NCBI GenBank assembly: GCA_947451475.1
Contig: CANFZC010000022.1
Coordinates: forward strand, 1-36,806
DNA from: Flavobacteriaceae bacterium
GTDB taxonomy: Bacteria > Bacteroidota > Bacteroidia > Flavobacteriales > Flavobacteriaceae
Direction of reading: 5' to 3'
DNA: 36,806 nt
Below the pieces are notes generated by a model. The model was given only the letters and a program-made list of their open reading frames with translations. It ran no database searches and was not told the DNA's origin. Position numbers and translations under genes: made by a program. Below, in pieces: positions 25,601 to 34,556 of the stretch (the stretch's first letter is position 1; each line of letters starts with the position of its first letter).

Positions 25601-25712
25601 ATTCATTTCAGAAAATAATTCATTTTTCATAATTCATCATTTATAATTTTTATATATTTACAGCCAATTATCAAAGCTTATACTTTTTACTTCGAAAACA
25701 AAAAAGAGTTTT

Positions 25713-25731
25713 GATAAGCAGAACGCTTATC
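25713..25731 (+). repeat. Inverted repeat upstream of the sugar transporter gene
   Basis: GATAAGC at 25713-25719 and GCTTATC at 25725-25731 are perfectly complementary around AGAAC. It lies 26 bases before the MFS start and could be an operator, a leader hairpin or chance. Only the first seven bases of the decamer core (TCGTTTT) follow it, so it is not counted as a fourth operator. The remaining 157-base gap after lacI is AT-rich, with three copies of AATTCAT. Confidence 0.35.
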
Positions 25732-25757
25732 GTTTTATAAATCTTTAAAATACGATA

Positions 25758-27287
25758 ATGGAAAAGCGTAAATTAGGTTTCTGGCAAATCTGGAACATGA
25801 GTTTCGGTTTCTTAGGAATCCAAATGGGTTTTGCCTTGCAAAACTCCAATGTCAGTAGAATTTTTCAAACCTTAGGAGCAAAAATAGACGACATCCCAAT
25901 CTTGTGGGTGGCCGCTCCCTTAACTGGTTTAATCATTCAGCCCATCATTGGGTACTTCTCAGACAGAACATGGACCCGCATGGGTCGCAGAAAACCCTAT
26001 TTTCTGGCGGGTGCTATTTTAGCTTCTGCAGCTTTATTCATTATGCCCAACTCCCCTATCCTATGGTTCGCCGCAGGGATGCTGTGGATCATGGACGCCT
26101 CCATAAACGTATCTATGGAACCCTTTCGTGCCTTTGTCGGCGACAATCTTCCCGAAAATCAACGCACCATGGGTTTTGCTATGCAAAGCTTTTTTATCGG
26201 AATTGGAGCCTATTTTGCCTCCAAACTTCCTTTAATTTTCACTTATTTCGGTGTGCAAAATACCGCTCCACTCGGAATTATTCCAGACTCGGTTAAATAC
26301 TCTTTTTATTTCGGAGGAATAGCCTTTATCGTAACAGTGCTTTGGACCGTGCTAACTTCCAAAGAATATTCTCCAGAGGAAATGGAAGCTTTTGAAAAGC
26401 AACAAGAAACTGAGTACAAGAAAGAATCTCACAGTCCCGAATGGTATGCTAATAACGCAAAATCACATTTGACAAAAGGTGTATTGTTCTTACTAGTGAG
26501 CATTTTGTTTTCTTATTCTATTTTTCATTACGATCTTAAAAAAGACCTATACGTCCTTTCTCTAGGTTTAATTGGTCTTGGCGGTCTTGCGATGTTAGTC
26601 TCCGGACTTATGCAAAAAAGCAATAAAACCAATAATGGTTTTGTAACCATCATGAATGATTTTCAGTTTATGCCCAAAATCATGAAGCAATTAGCTTGGG
26701 TACAATTCTTTTCTTGGTTTGCCCTATTTTCTATGTGGATTTACACTACGCTAGCCGTAACACAACATATTTATGGTACAACTGATACTACTTCTGCAGC
26801 CTACAATACGGGCGCTAATCAAGTAGGAGAAATGTTTGCTAACTATAACCTAGTTGCAGCCATAGCAGCATTTTTATTACCACTACTCGCAAAATTCACC
26901 AGCAGAAAATTTACGCATTTCGTAGCCCTAACATTTGGAGGCTTCGGACTCATATCGATATATTTCATAAAAGAACCTACAACTTTTACCATGGAATGGC
27001 TCCCTATGATCGGTGTTGGAATAGCGTGGGCTAGTATACTTTCTATTCCCTACGCGATGCTATCGGGAGCACTGCCGTCAAACAAAATGGGATATTATAT
27101 GGGAGTATTCAACTTCTTTATCGTAATTCCTCAATTGGTAGCCGCCTCAATATTAGGATTTTTAGTTTCTAATTTTTTTAATAGTGAACCAATCTATGCG
27201 CTGTTAATTGGAGGAGCTTCTATGATTCTAGCCGGAATTATCGCCCTTACCATAAATGATAAATCGAAAATTATAATTAATGACTAA
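25758..27287 (+). CDS. MFS sugar transporter (SLC45/maltose-type)
   Basis: The 509-residue inner-membrane carrier has about 12 hydrophobic helices. The family signature between helices 2 and 3 (about 66-82, GYFSDRTWTRMGRRKPY) is typical of the SLC45/glycoside-pentoside-hexuronide-like sugar carriers. It starts with the WNMSFGFLGIQMG segment usual in Bacteroidota maltose carriers. A long polar loop in the middle (about 205-235) separates the two halves. Maltose or a short maltodextrin in symport with a cation is the likely cargo. It overlaps pgmB by 8 bases and precedes maltose phosphorylase, so it feeds the phosphorolytic pathway. The specificity is inferred from context. Confidence 0.87.
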   Translation: MEKRKLGFWQIWNMSFGFLGIQMGFALQNSNVSRIFQTLGAKIDDIPILWVAAPLTGLIIQPIIGYFSDRTWTRMGRRKPYFLAGAILASAALFIMPNSPILWFAAGMLWIMDASINVSMEPFRAFVGDNLPENQRTMGFAMQSFFIGIGAYFASKLPLIFTYFGVQNTAPLGIIPDSVKYSFYFGGIAFIVTVLWTVLTSKEYSPEEMEAFEKQQETEYKKESHSPEWYANNAKSHLTKGVLFLLVSILFSYSIFHYDLKKDLYVLSLGLIGLGGLAMLVSGLMQKSNKTNNGFVTIMNDFQFMPKIMKQLAWVQFFSWFALFSMWIYTTLAVTQHIYGTTDTTSAAYNTGANQVGEMFANYNLVAAIAAFLLPLLAKFTSRKFTHFVALTFGGFGLISIYFIKEPTTFTMEWLPMIGVGIAWASILSIPYAMLSGALPSNKMGYYMGVFNFFIVIPQLVAASILGFLVSNFFNSEPIYALLIGGASMILAGIIALTINDKSKIIIND

Positions 27288-27933
27288 AAAAGCATTCATC
27301 TTCGACCTCGACGGCGTTATTGTAGATACCGCTAAATATCATTTTTTAGCCTGGCAAAAAATAGCAAGCCAACTCGGAATCGAATTCACACCCGAACACA
27401 ACGAAGAACTTAAAGGAGTTAGCCGCGTTCGCTCTCTTGATATCATTCTAGCTTTAGGAAAAATCCAAGCGACCCAAGAAGAAAAAGACCAATGGCTTAC
27501 TCAAAAAAACAACGACTACCTCTCCTACATTGAAAATATGGATGAATCCGAAATTCTTCCAGGTGTTCTCAATGTATTAGAATACATAAAAAATAAACAA
27601 CATCTAATCGCCTTAGGCTCTGCCAGTAAAAATGCCCGACCTATATTAGAGAAAGTAAAGATAGTACACCTGTTTGATGCCATTGTAGACGGAAATGATG
27701 TCACCAATGCAAAACCCGACCCAGAAGTATTCCTGAGAGCTGCTCAACTAGTGGGCGCTTCCAATGAAAACGCTATCGTGTTCGAAGATTCTGTAGCCGG
27801 TATACAAGCCGCCAATATCGCCAACATGACCAGTGTAGGGATCGGTGACCCTACGATACTAAACGAAGCTAAATACAATTTTAAAGATTTTACATTCATG
27901 GATACTTCCTTTGTGGAAACATTACTGAATTAA
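27280..27933 (+). CDS. pgmB: Beta-phosphoglucomutase
   Basis: The enzyme turns beta-glucose-1-phosphate into glucose-6-phosphate. The 217-residue protein is a HAD-superfamily mutase with nucleophile Asp9 and acid/base Asp11 in FDLDGVIVDTA. The cap domain carries the ELKGVSRVRSLDIIL substrate segment. The phosphate motif GSASKN is followed by KPDPEVFLRAA and FEDSVAGIQAA, the HAD motifs III and IV. It overlaps the transporter gene by 8 bases and lies 35 bases before the maltose phosphorylase gene, which produces its substrate. The assignment is secure. Confidence 0.94.
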   Translation: MTKKAFIFDLDGVIVDTAKYHFLAWQKIASQLGIEFTPEHNEELKGVSRVRSLDIILALGKIQATQEEKDQWLTQKNNDYLSYIENMDESEILPGVLNVLEYIKNKQHLIALGSASKNARPILEKVKIVHLFDAIVDGNDVTNAKPDPEVFLRAAQLVGASNENAIVFEDSVAGIQAANIANMTSVGIGDPTILNEAKYNFKDFTFMDTSFVETLLN

Positions 27934-27968
27934 AAATCGAATGATAAAAGGACAATAAAAATAATACA

Positions 27969-30275
27969 ATGAACCAAGATTACATAAAACCACACAACTG
28001 GTCTATTATTGAAGAAGGATTTGATGTTGAACAAGTAAAATCCTCCGAAAGTCTTTTCAGTATCGGAAACGGCGCCATGGGGCAACGTGCCAACTTTGAA
28101 GAGTATTATTCCGGAGACACCTTTCAAGGTAGCTACATAGGTGGCATCTACTACCCAGATAAAACCAAAGTGGGCTGGTGGAAAAATGGCTACCCCGAAT
28201 ATTTTGCAAAAGTACTAAACGCTCCAAGTTGGATCGGCATTCTAATTGAAATTAACGGAGAAACACTAGATTTAGCCAAGTGTAAAGTATCCAACTTTAA
28301 ACGCGAATTAAACATGAAAGAAGGTTGGTACAACCGCTCTTTCATGGCCATACTAAACAACGGAACAGAAGTAGCTGTTAACGTTCGGCGCTTCCTTTCG
28401 CTGGACCTAGACGAACTAGGGGTAATCAAGTATGAAATCACTCCTGTAAATCAAAACGCAACCATTGTCTACAAACCGTATTTAGACGCAGGTGTACACA
28501 ATGAAGATGCCAACTGGGAAGAGAAATTCTGGGAGCCCTTGGCAAACCAGCACGATTCAAATCAAGCATTCATTACCGCACGTACCTTCAAAACGCATTT
28601 TGAAGTAACGACCTATATGCACAATAGCATTTTCATCAATGATGAAAACCAAAATGCAGCACCTTCATCGGTAGACGCTGCTCAAGACAAAATAGTTTTT
28701 ACCTATGCATGTGAAGTGGGTAAAGGGCAAACCGTTGCCATTCAAAAATTAGGAGGATATACCGTTTCAACCAACCATAAAGCATCAGAACTAATTTCAG
28801 CTGCTCAAAACACCATTCAAAAAGCAGTATTGCAGGGCTATGCGACCTTACTACAAAACCAAATCGAGGCTTGGGCCAAAATCTGGGAAATGAGCGACAT
28901 CACCATAGAAGGGGATGTAAAAGCCCAACAAGGAATCCGCTTCAATATCTTCCAATTAAACCAAACCTACTCCGGAAAGGACAGCCGACTAAACATCGGT
29001 CCAAAAGGATTTACCGGTGAAAAGTACGGAGGCTCTACCTATTGGGACACTGAAGCCTACTGTATACCATTCTATATGGCCACCAAAGACCAACAAGTAG
29101 CCAGAAATTTATTGACTTATCGCTATAACCAACTCGATAAGGCTATTGAAAATGCCGCTAAGTTAGGTTTCAAAAATGGAGCCGCGCTCTATCCTATGGT
29201 AACCATGAACGGAGAAGAATGCCACAACGAATGGGAAATTACTTTCGAAGAAATCCATAGAAATGGAGCCATTGCCTTTGCGATATTCAACTATTATCGC
29301 TTCACTGGTGACTACAGCTATATTCCAGAAAAAGGACTGGAAGTGCTTATCGGAATTGCCCGTTTTTGGCACCAAAGAGCAACCTACTCGACACACAGAA
29401 ATCAATTCGTTATCCTAGGAGTTACCGGTCCTAACGAATACGAAAACAACGTCAATAATAATTTCTACACAAATTATTTAGCCAAATGGTGTATCGATTA
29501 TGCCATAGAACAAATCCGCAAAGTAGAAAAAGAATTCAACACTGATTTTACTCGAATCATGAGTAAAGTAAATCTAAATGAAGGGGAAATCCAACATTGG
29601 CAACAAGTGGCCGATACTATGTATCTCCCTTATTCTGAAGAATTAGGGGTATACCTGCAACAAGATGGCTTCCTCGATAAAGAATTAGTAAAAGTGCACG
29701 ATTTAGATAAAAGCCAGCGACCAATTAATCAAAAATGGTCTTGGGACAGAATTCTGCGCTCACCCTATATCAAACAAGCCGATACCCTTCAAGGGTTCTA
29801 TTTCTTCGAAGACCATTTTTCCAAAGATCAATTAGAAAAACACTTTGACTTCTACGAACCTTTTACCGTTCACGAAAGCTCACTTTCTCCTTGCGTACAC
29901 TCTATTCAAGCTGCTACGCTGGGACGTATGGAACAAGCCTATACATTTTACCTAAGAACCTCCCGTCTAGACCTAGACGATTACAACAAAGAGGTGGAAG
30001 AAGGCTTGCACATTACCTCCATGGCCGGTACTTGGATGAGTATCGTAGAAGGTTTTGGCGGAATGCGTGTTAAAAATGAAACCCTGCATTTCGAACCTCG
30101 AATTCCAGCCGAATGGAAAGCATACGCGTTCAAAATAAACTTCAGAAACCAAATCTTAGAAGTTGCCGTGCACCAAAACGAAACCAAGTTCTCCCTAGAA
30201 GGCGATAAAGAACTCGTCGTTTATGTAAATGGAAATGCCGTTCGAGTAGCGCCAAACCGTTTGGTTACCGTTTAA
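27969..30275 (+). CDS. mapA: GH65 maltose phosphorylase
   Basis: The enzyme cleaves maltose with inorganic phosphate into glucose and beta-glucose-1-phosphate in the cytoplasm. The 768-residue protein has the GH65 layout: an N-terminal beta-sandwich (about 1-275), a linker, and an (alpha/alpha)6 barrel with GPKGFTGEKYGGSTYWDTEA (345-364) and the general acid Glu490 in VTGPNEYENNV. A phosphate-binding HESSLSPCVHSI follows. A C-terminal beta domain completes it. The loop ECHNEWEITFEEIHRNG matches maltose phosphorylases better than kojibiose or trehalose phosphorylases, in my judgement; the disaccharide specificity still needs a test. No signal peptide is present. Neighbouring pgmB supports the maltose assignment. 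Confidence 0.88.
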   Translation: MNQDYIKPHNWSIIEEGFDVEQVKSSESLFSIGNGAMGQRANFEEYYSGDTFQGSYIGGIYYPDKTKVGWWKNGYPEYFAKVLNAPSWIGILIEINGETLDLAKCKVSNFKRELNMKEGWYNRSFMAILNNGTEVAVNVRRFLSLDLDELGVIKYEITPVNQNATIVYKPYLDAGVHNEDANWEEKFWEPLANQHDSNQAFITARTFKTHFEVTTYMHNSIFINDENQNAAPSSVDAAQDKIVFTYACEVGKGQTVAIQKLGGYTVSTNHKASELISAAQNTIQKAVLQGYATLLQNQIEAWAKIWEMSDITIEGDVKAQQGIRFNIFQLNQTYSGKDSRLNIGPKGFTGEKYGGSTYWDTEAYCIPFYMATKDQQVARNLLTYRYNQLDKAIENAAKLGFKNGAALYPMVTMNGEECHNEWEITFEEIHRNGAIAFAIFNYYRFTGDYSYIPEKGLEVLIGIARFWHQRATYSTHRNQFVILGVTGPNEYENNVNNNFYTNYLAKWCIDYAIEQIRKVEKEFNTDFTRIMSKVNLNEGEIQHWQQVADTMYLPYSEELGVYLQQDGFLDKELVKVHDLDKSQRPINQKWSWDRILRSPYIKQADTLQGFYFFEDHFSKDQLEKHFDFYEPFTVHESSLSPCVHSIQAATLGRMEQAYTFYLRTSRLDLDDYNKEVEEGLHITSMAGTWMSIVEGFGGMRVKNETLHFEPRIPAEWKAYAFKINFRNQILEVAVHQNETKFSLEGDKELVVYVNGNAVRVAPNRLVTV

Positions 30276-30288
30276 AAAAAAACAAACT

Positions 30289-30324
30289 AAAACCCGACAG
30301 GTCTTAAAAATCCGGTCGGGTTTT
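30289..30324 (+). terminator. Terminator-like hairpin inside the maltose operon
   Basis: AAAACCCGAC at 30289-30298 pairs perfectly with GTCGGGTTTT at 30315-30324, with a 16-base loop and a T5 end. It lies between maltose phosphorylase and the next gene, whose ATG is at 30340. Only 15 bases remain, and I see no promoter between, so downstream genes must be reached by readthrough, processing or a promoter inside the phosphorylase gene. Confidence 0.75.
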
Positions 30325-30339
30325 TAATTTAATTATGCT

Positions 30340-32187
30340 ATGAAAAAAATCACCCTGTTACTAGTTTTGTTTTCGGTTGTTTCCTATGCTCAAATTCAAA
30401 GAGTCGAGCCTCCCTTTTGGTATTCTGATATGAACCACTCCAACTTGGAAATCATGTTCTATGGTAAAAATATTGCACAATTCGATGTTGCTGTATCCAA
30501 TAAAGTGGTCATTGAAAACATCAAAAAAACAGAAAACCCTAACTATGTTTTTGTTACAATCGATACCAAAAATGTACCACCAACAGAATTGATTTTTTCG
30601 TTCTCCTCCAAAAACAAAGTGGCCTTTACGCAAAAGTACGCCCTTAAAAAAAGAAGAGAGAATTCTAAATACCGCAAAAGCTACGACAGCTCCGATATGA
30701 TTTACTTAATCATGTCCGACCGCTTCGCCAACGGAAACCCAAACAACGACAGCGATAAATCCGTTACTGAAAAAGCTGACCGCGCTAATCCAAATGGTCG
30801 TCATGGCGGCGACATTCAAGGAATCATTAACAACCTTGATTACCTTAAAAACCTAGGCGTTACTGCTGTATGGCCCACTCCTCTCTGCGAAGACAATGAT
30901 GAAAGAGGTTCCTACCATACCTACGGCCAATCAGACGTGTACAAAATCGACCCGCGCTTCGGAACCAACGAAGACTATGTAAACCTTAGTGCCGAATTAC
31001 ATAAACGGGGCATGAAAAACATCATGGATTATGTAACCAACCATTGGGGATACAAACATTGGATGATGAACGATCTTCCTACCTATGATTGGCTTCACCA
31101 ATTTCCTGGCTATGCACAAACCAATTACCACATGTCTACCCAGTTTGATACAAATGCTTCCAAAATCGATGCAAAAAACTGCATGGATGGATGGTTTGTA
31201 AGATCGATGCCCGACCTAAACCAATCAAACCCATTAGTGCTAAACTACCTCATTCAAAACGCCCTCTGGTGGATCGAATACGCCGACCTTGACGGATTCC
31301 GTGTAGACACCTACTCCTACAACGACAAAGTAGGCATCGCAAAATGGACCAAAGCCATAACCGATGAATATCCTCATTTCAATATTGTAGGGGAAGTATG
31401 GATGCACAACCAAGCCCAAATGGCCTACTGGCAAAAAGATAGTAAAATAGGCGCCATCGAAAGCTATAACTCCTACTTACCTAGTGTAATGGATTTTACC
31501 CTTCACGATGCCCTACAATCGGTCTTCAATGAAGACAAAGCCACTTGGGAAAAGGGAATGATCAAAATCTACGACAACTTCACAAACGACTTCCTCTACC
31601 CAAACAGCAATAATATCTTGGTCTTTGCAGAAAATCACGATACCAACCGTTTCAACGAATGGTATAAAAAGGATTTTAAAAAATACCAACTGGCCATGAC
31701 GCTAATCGCAACCACGCGAGGAATCCCTCAATTATATTACGGCTCCGAAATTGGTATGGCAGGTGACAAAAGCATAGGCGACGGAGACATACGAAAAGAT
31801 TTCCCAGGCGGCTGGAACGGTGATACAAACAATGCTTTTACCGCCTCAGGAAGAACAGCCGAACAACAACAATTCTACGACTACACCGCCAAATTGTTCC
31901 ATTGGAGAAAATCCAAAAACATAATTCATAACGGCAAAATGACCCATTACATACCTGAAAACAATGTATATGTGTACTTCAGATACAATGATGCCGAATC
32001 CGTTATGGTCATCATCAACAACAGCTCCGAAAAGCAAACGCTCAAAACCAATCGCTTTGCAGAAAATATTGGCAATTTCAAATCGGGTTCCGATGTCATT
32101 TCAGGAACTTCCTATGAGCTAAATTCAGAAATAACTATAGAAGCTAAATCTTCTCTAATCTTAGAATTGAATAACACTACCCGTTAA
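30340..32187 (+). CDS. Periplasmic GH13 neopullulanase/cyclomaltodextrinase-like enzyme (SusA-like)
   Basis: The 615-residue enzyme is expected to hydrolyse maltodextrins in the periplasm. A Sec signal (1-18, VSYAQ) without lipobox precedes an N-terminal Ig-like domain (about 20-105), as in cyclomaltodextrinase and SusA. The GH13 barrel then covers about 115-520. Conserved regions are MDYVTNHWG (229-237), GFRVD with nucleophile Asp323, IVGEVW with acid/base Glu352, and ENHD with Asp434; PQLYYGSEIGM follows. A C-terminal beta domain ends the protein. The next gene starts one base after its stop. It is the closest SusA counterpart in the locus. Whether it debranches or cuts linear chains cannot be told from the sequence. 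Confidence 0.9.
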   Translation: MKKITLLLVLFSVVSYAQIQRVEPPFWYSDMNHSNLEIMFYGKNIAQFDVAVSNKVVIENIKKTENPNYVFVTIDTKNVPPTELIFSFSSKNKVAFTQKYALKKRRENSKYRKSYDSSDMIYLIMSDRFANGNPNNDSDKSVTEKADRANPNGRHGGDIQGIINNLDYLKNLGVTAVWPTPLCEDNDERGSYHTYGQSDVYKIDPRFGTNEDYVNLSAELHKRGMKNIMDYVTNHWGYKHWMMNDLPTYDWLHQFPGYAQTNYHMSTQFDTNASKIDAKNCMDGWFVRSMPDLNQSNPLVLNYLIQNALWWIEYADLDGFRVDTYSYNDKVGIAKWTKAITDEYPHFNIVGEVWMHNQAQMAYWQKDSKIGAIESYNSYLPSVMDFTLHDALQSVFNEDKATWEKGMIKIYDNFTNDFLYPNSNNILVFAENHDTNRFNEWYKKDFKKYQLAMTLIATTRGIPQLYYGSEIGMAGDKSIGDGDIRKDFPGGWNGDTNNAFTASGRTAEQQQFYDYTAKLFHWRKSKNIIHNGKMTHYIPENNVYVYFRYNDAESVMVIINNSSEKQTLKTNRFAENIGNFKSGSDVISGTSYELNSEITIEAKSSLILELNNTTR

Positions 32188-32188
32188 G

Positions 32189-34552
32189 ATGAAAAAACTC
32201 CTCATTTTATTGCTATTTACCGCGGCCACCTTCGCACAAAATACCAACAGAAAGTACAAATCTCATCAGTGGCAAGACAACTACCTAAAAGTATCCGTGT
32301 CCGATGGCGACTATTACTTCAAAATGTACTCCGACAAAATTATCGAAACATCTTTTGTGCCCAAAGGGGAATCTCTAAACCCCATTTCTCATACCGTAGT
32401 TTTCGACAACCGCATATTCAATACCAATAAAACGGAAAGCAAAAAATACCTAGAATTCGGAACGAAAGCCCTAACGGTGCACATCAACAAAAGTCCGTTT
32501 TCGATAACCTACCTCAAAAACAACAACGAAATACTTGCCGAAAAAAACGGCTATACCAAAAAAGACTCGACCGAAATTCTTGATTTCAAAATAACCCCCG
32601 ACGAAGCCCTATACGGAGGTGGTACCAGAGCACTAGGAATGAACCGACGAGGAAACCGCCTCCAATTATACAATCGCGCTCATTATGGCTATGAAACGCA
32701 TGCCGAACTAATGAATTTCTGCATACCCGTTGTAATGTCCTCCAAAATATATGCTGTGCACTTCGATAACCCTGCCATTGGCTATCTAGACCTAGACAGC
32801 AAAAAAAATAACACCCTCACCTACGAAACCATCTCAGGCAGAAAAACCTACCAAGTCATCGCCGGTGATTCATGGACCGACTTAGTAAGCAACTACACCG
32901 ACCTAACCGGTAGACAACCCTTGCTCCCAAGATGGGCCTTTGGTAATTTCGCTAGCCGCTTCGGATACAAATCCCAAGAAGAAGTAGAAAATACCATTAC
33001 TAAATTCCAACAAAACAACATCCCGGTTGATGCCATCATCCTCGATTTATATTGGTTCGGAAAAGAAATAAAAGGAACCATGGGGAACCTTGATTGGGTA
33101 AAAGATAAATTTCCTAATCCCGACAAAATGATAGCCGATCTAAACAACAAAGGCATCAAAACCATTCTAATAACTGAACCGTTCATCCTAACCTCATCCT
33201 CAAAATGGCAAGAAGCTGCCAATAACAACATTTTGGTTACCGACAAAACAGGAAAACCTGCCACTTGGGACTTCTACTTCGGCAACACCGGCGTAGTAGA
33301 TATTTTCAAACCCCAAGGCAAAGACTGGTTTTGGAACGTATACAAACGCCTAATCAACCAAGGCGTAGGTGGCCTTTGGGGTGACCTTGGCGAACCCGAA
33401 GTATTTCCCTCAAAAGTGATCACAGCAGCCGGAAAAGCGGATGCAGTTCACAACATCTATGGCCACAATTGGGCTAAATTAATAGCCGAAGGTTACCAAA
33501 AAGATTTCCCATCACAACGTCCCTTCATTCTTATGCGCGCTGGTTATTCGGGTTCCCAACGCTATGGCATGGTACCTTGGAGTGGTGACGTCAGCAGAAG
33601 CTGGGGTGGCCTTCAAAGCCAAACCGAAATTGCCCTCCAAATGGGAATGCAAGGTATGGGCTTCATGCACTCCGATCTAGGAGGATTCGCCGGTGACTAT
33701 TTTGACAATGAATTGTATTTACGTTGGCTACAGTATGGGGTATTCCAACCCATTTTCAGACCCCATGCGCAAGAGGACGTGGCCTCAGAAGTAGCCCGAA
33801 AAGACATCGTAACCATGGCAAAAGCCAAGAAACAAGTGGAACTTAGGTACCAATTAATGCCCTACAATTACACCCTTGCTTTCGACAACAACCAAAAGGG
33901 AACGCCGCTAATGCGCCCTTTGTTTTTTGACGAACCCAACAATACCAAACTGCAATCCGTTTGTGAAACCTACCTTTGGGGGAACGATTTCCTAGTAACT
34001 CCTATAACAAAACCAGGTGTGACTGAAACATCCATCTATTTCCCAAGTAAAAACAACTGGTTTGATTTTTATTCCAATCAAAAACATGAAGGCGGCACTA
34101 CAGCTACTATTCCAGTAACCGAAGATCATATTCCTGTCTTCGTGCGTGGTGGAGCATTCATCCCAATGATTCAAACCATTCAAAATACGACACACTACAA
34201 TTTAGAGAATTTTGACCTCCACTTCTACTTTGACCAAGCCCTACAACAATCATCAGGACACCTGTACAATGATGACGGTCAAACACCCAATGCCTTCGAA
34301 AAAGAAAAATACGAAGTAATCCACTTCAACAGCACCAACAAAGGCAATACGCTTACACTAAAGCTATACGATACTGTGGGCAAAAACTATACGGCTTCCG
34401 AAAAAAACATCTCAGTACTGGTTCATAATATCAAACCAAAACGCATCTTTGTCGATGGCCAACAACAAGTGTACAAAACCTTTCAAGAGCCAATGCAAAT
34501 CAATGTGACCTTGACCTATAACACTACTCCTGAAATAATAATAGAATACTAA
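32189..34552 (+). CDS. GH31 alpha-glucosidase, exported
   Basis: The 787-residue enzyme releases glucose from the non-reducing ends of maltodextrins. The Sec signal covers 1-16 (ATFAQ). A beta-sandwich domain (about 30-240) precedes the GH31 barrel (about 245-580), with nucleophile Asp399 in GLWGDLGEPE and acid/base Asp467 in PWSGDVSRSWGGL. The substrate-side segment FMHSDLGGFAG and the WLQYGVFQPIFRPH motif are typical of GH31. Proximal and distal C-terminal beta domains follow. No lipobox is seen, so a periplasmic place is inferred. It occupies the role filled by the GH97 enzyme SusB in Bacteroides. It sits 1 base after the GH13 gene and 4 bases before the next. Confidence 0.92.
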   Translation: MKKLLILLLFTAATFAQNTNRKYKSHQWQDNYLKVSVSDGDYYFKMYSDKIIETSFVPKGESLNPISHTVVFDNRIFNTNKTESKKYLEFGTKALTVHINKSPFSITYLKNNNEILAEKNGYTKKDSTEILDFKITPDEALYGGGTRALGMNRRGNRLQLYNRAHYGYETHAELMNFCIPVVMSSKIYAVHFDNPAIGYLDLDSKKNNTLTYETISGRKTYQVIAGDSWTDLVSNYTDLTGRQPLLPRWAFGNFASRFGYKSQEEVENTITKFQQNNIPVDAIILDLYWFGKEIKGTMGNLDWVKDKFPNPDKMIADLNNKGIKTILITEPFILTSSSKWQEAANNNILVTDKTGKPATWDFYFGNTGVVDIFKPQGKDWFWNVYKRLINQGVGGLWGDLGEPEVFPSKVITAAGKADAVHNIYGHNWAKLIAEGYQKDFPSQRPFILMRAGYSGSQRYGMVPWSGDVSRSWGGLQSQTEIALQMGMQGMGFMHSDLGGFAGDYFDNELYLRWLQYGVFQPIFRPHAQEDVASEVARKDIVTMAKAKKQVELRYQLMPYNYTLAFDNNQKGTPLMRPLFFDEPNNTKLQSVCETYLWGNDFLVTPITKPGVTETSIYFPSKNNWFDFYSNQKHEGGTTATIPVTEDHIPVFVRGGAFIPMIQTIQNTTHYNLENFDLHFYFDQALQQSSGHLYNDDGQTPNAFEKEKYEVIHFNSTNKGNTLTLKLYDTVGKNYTASEKNISVLVHNIKPKRIFVDGQQQVYKTFQEPMQINVTLTYNTTPEIIIEY

Positions 34553-34556
34553 AACT

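Noticed and set aside
25728..25741. Possible fourth operator before the MFS gene (TATCGTTTTATAA).
   Set aside because: It keeps only the left half of the core (TCGTTTT); the other half is missing, so it is not counted.
30252..30264. Near-palindrome CCAAACCGTTTGG.
   Set aside because: It lies in the last codons of the maltose phosphorylase gene and has no match to the proposed operators.
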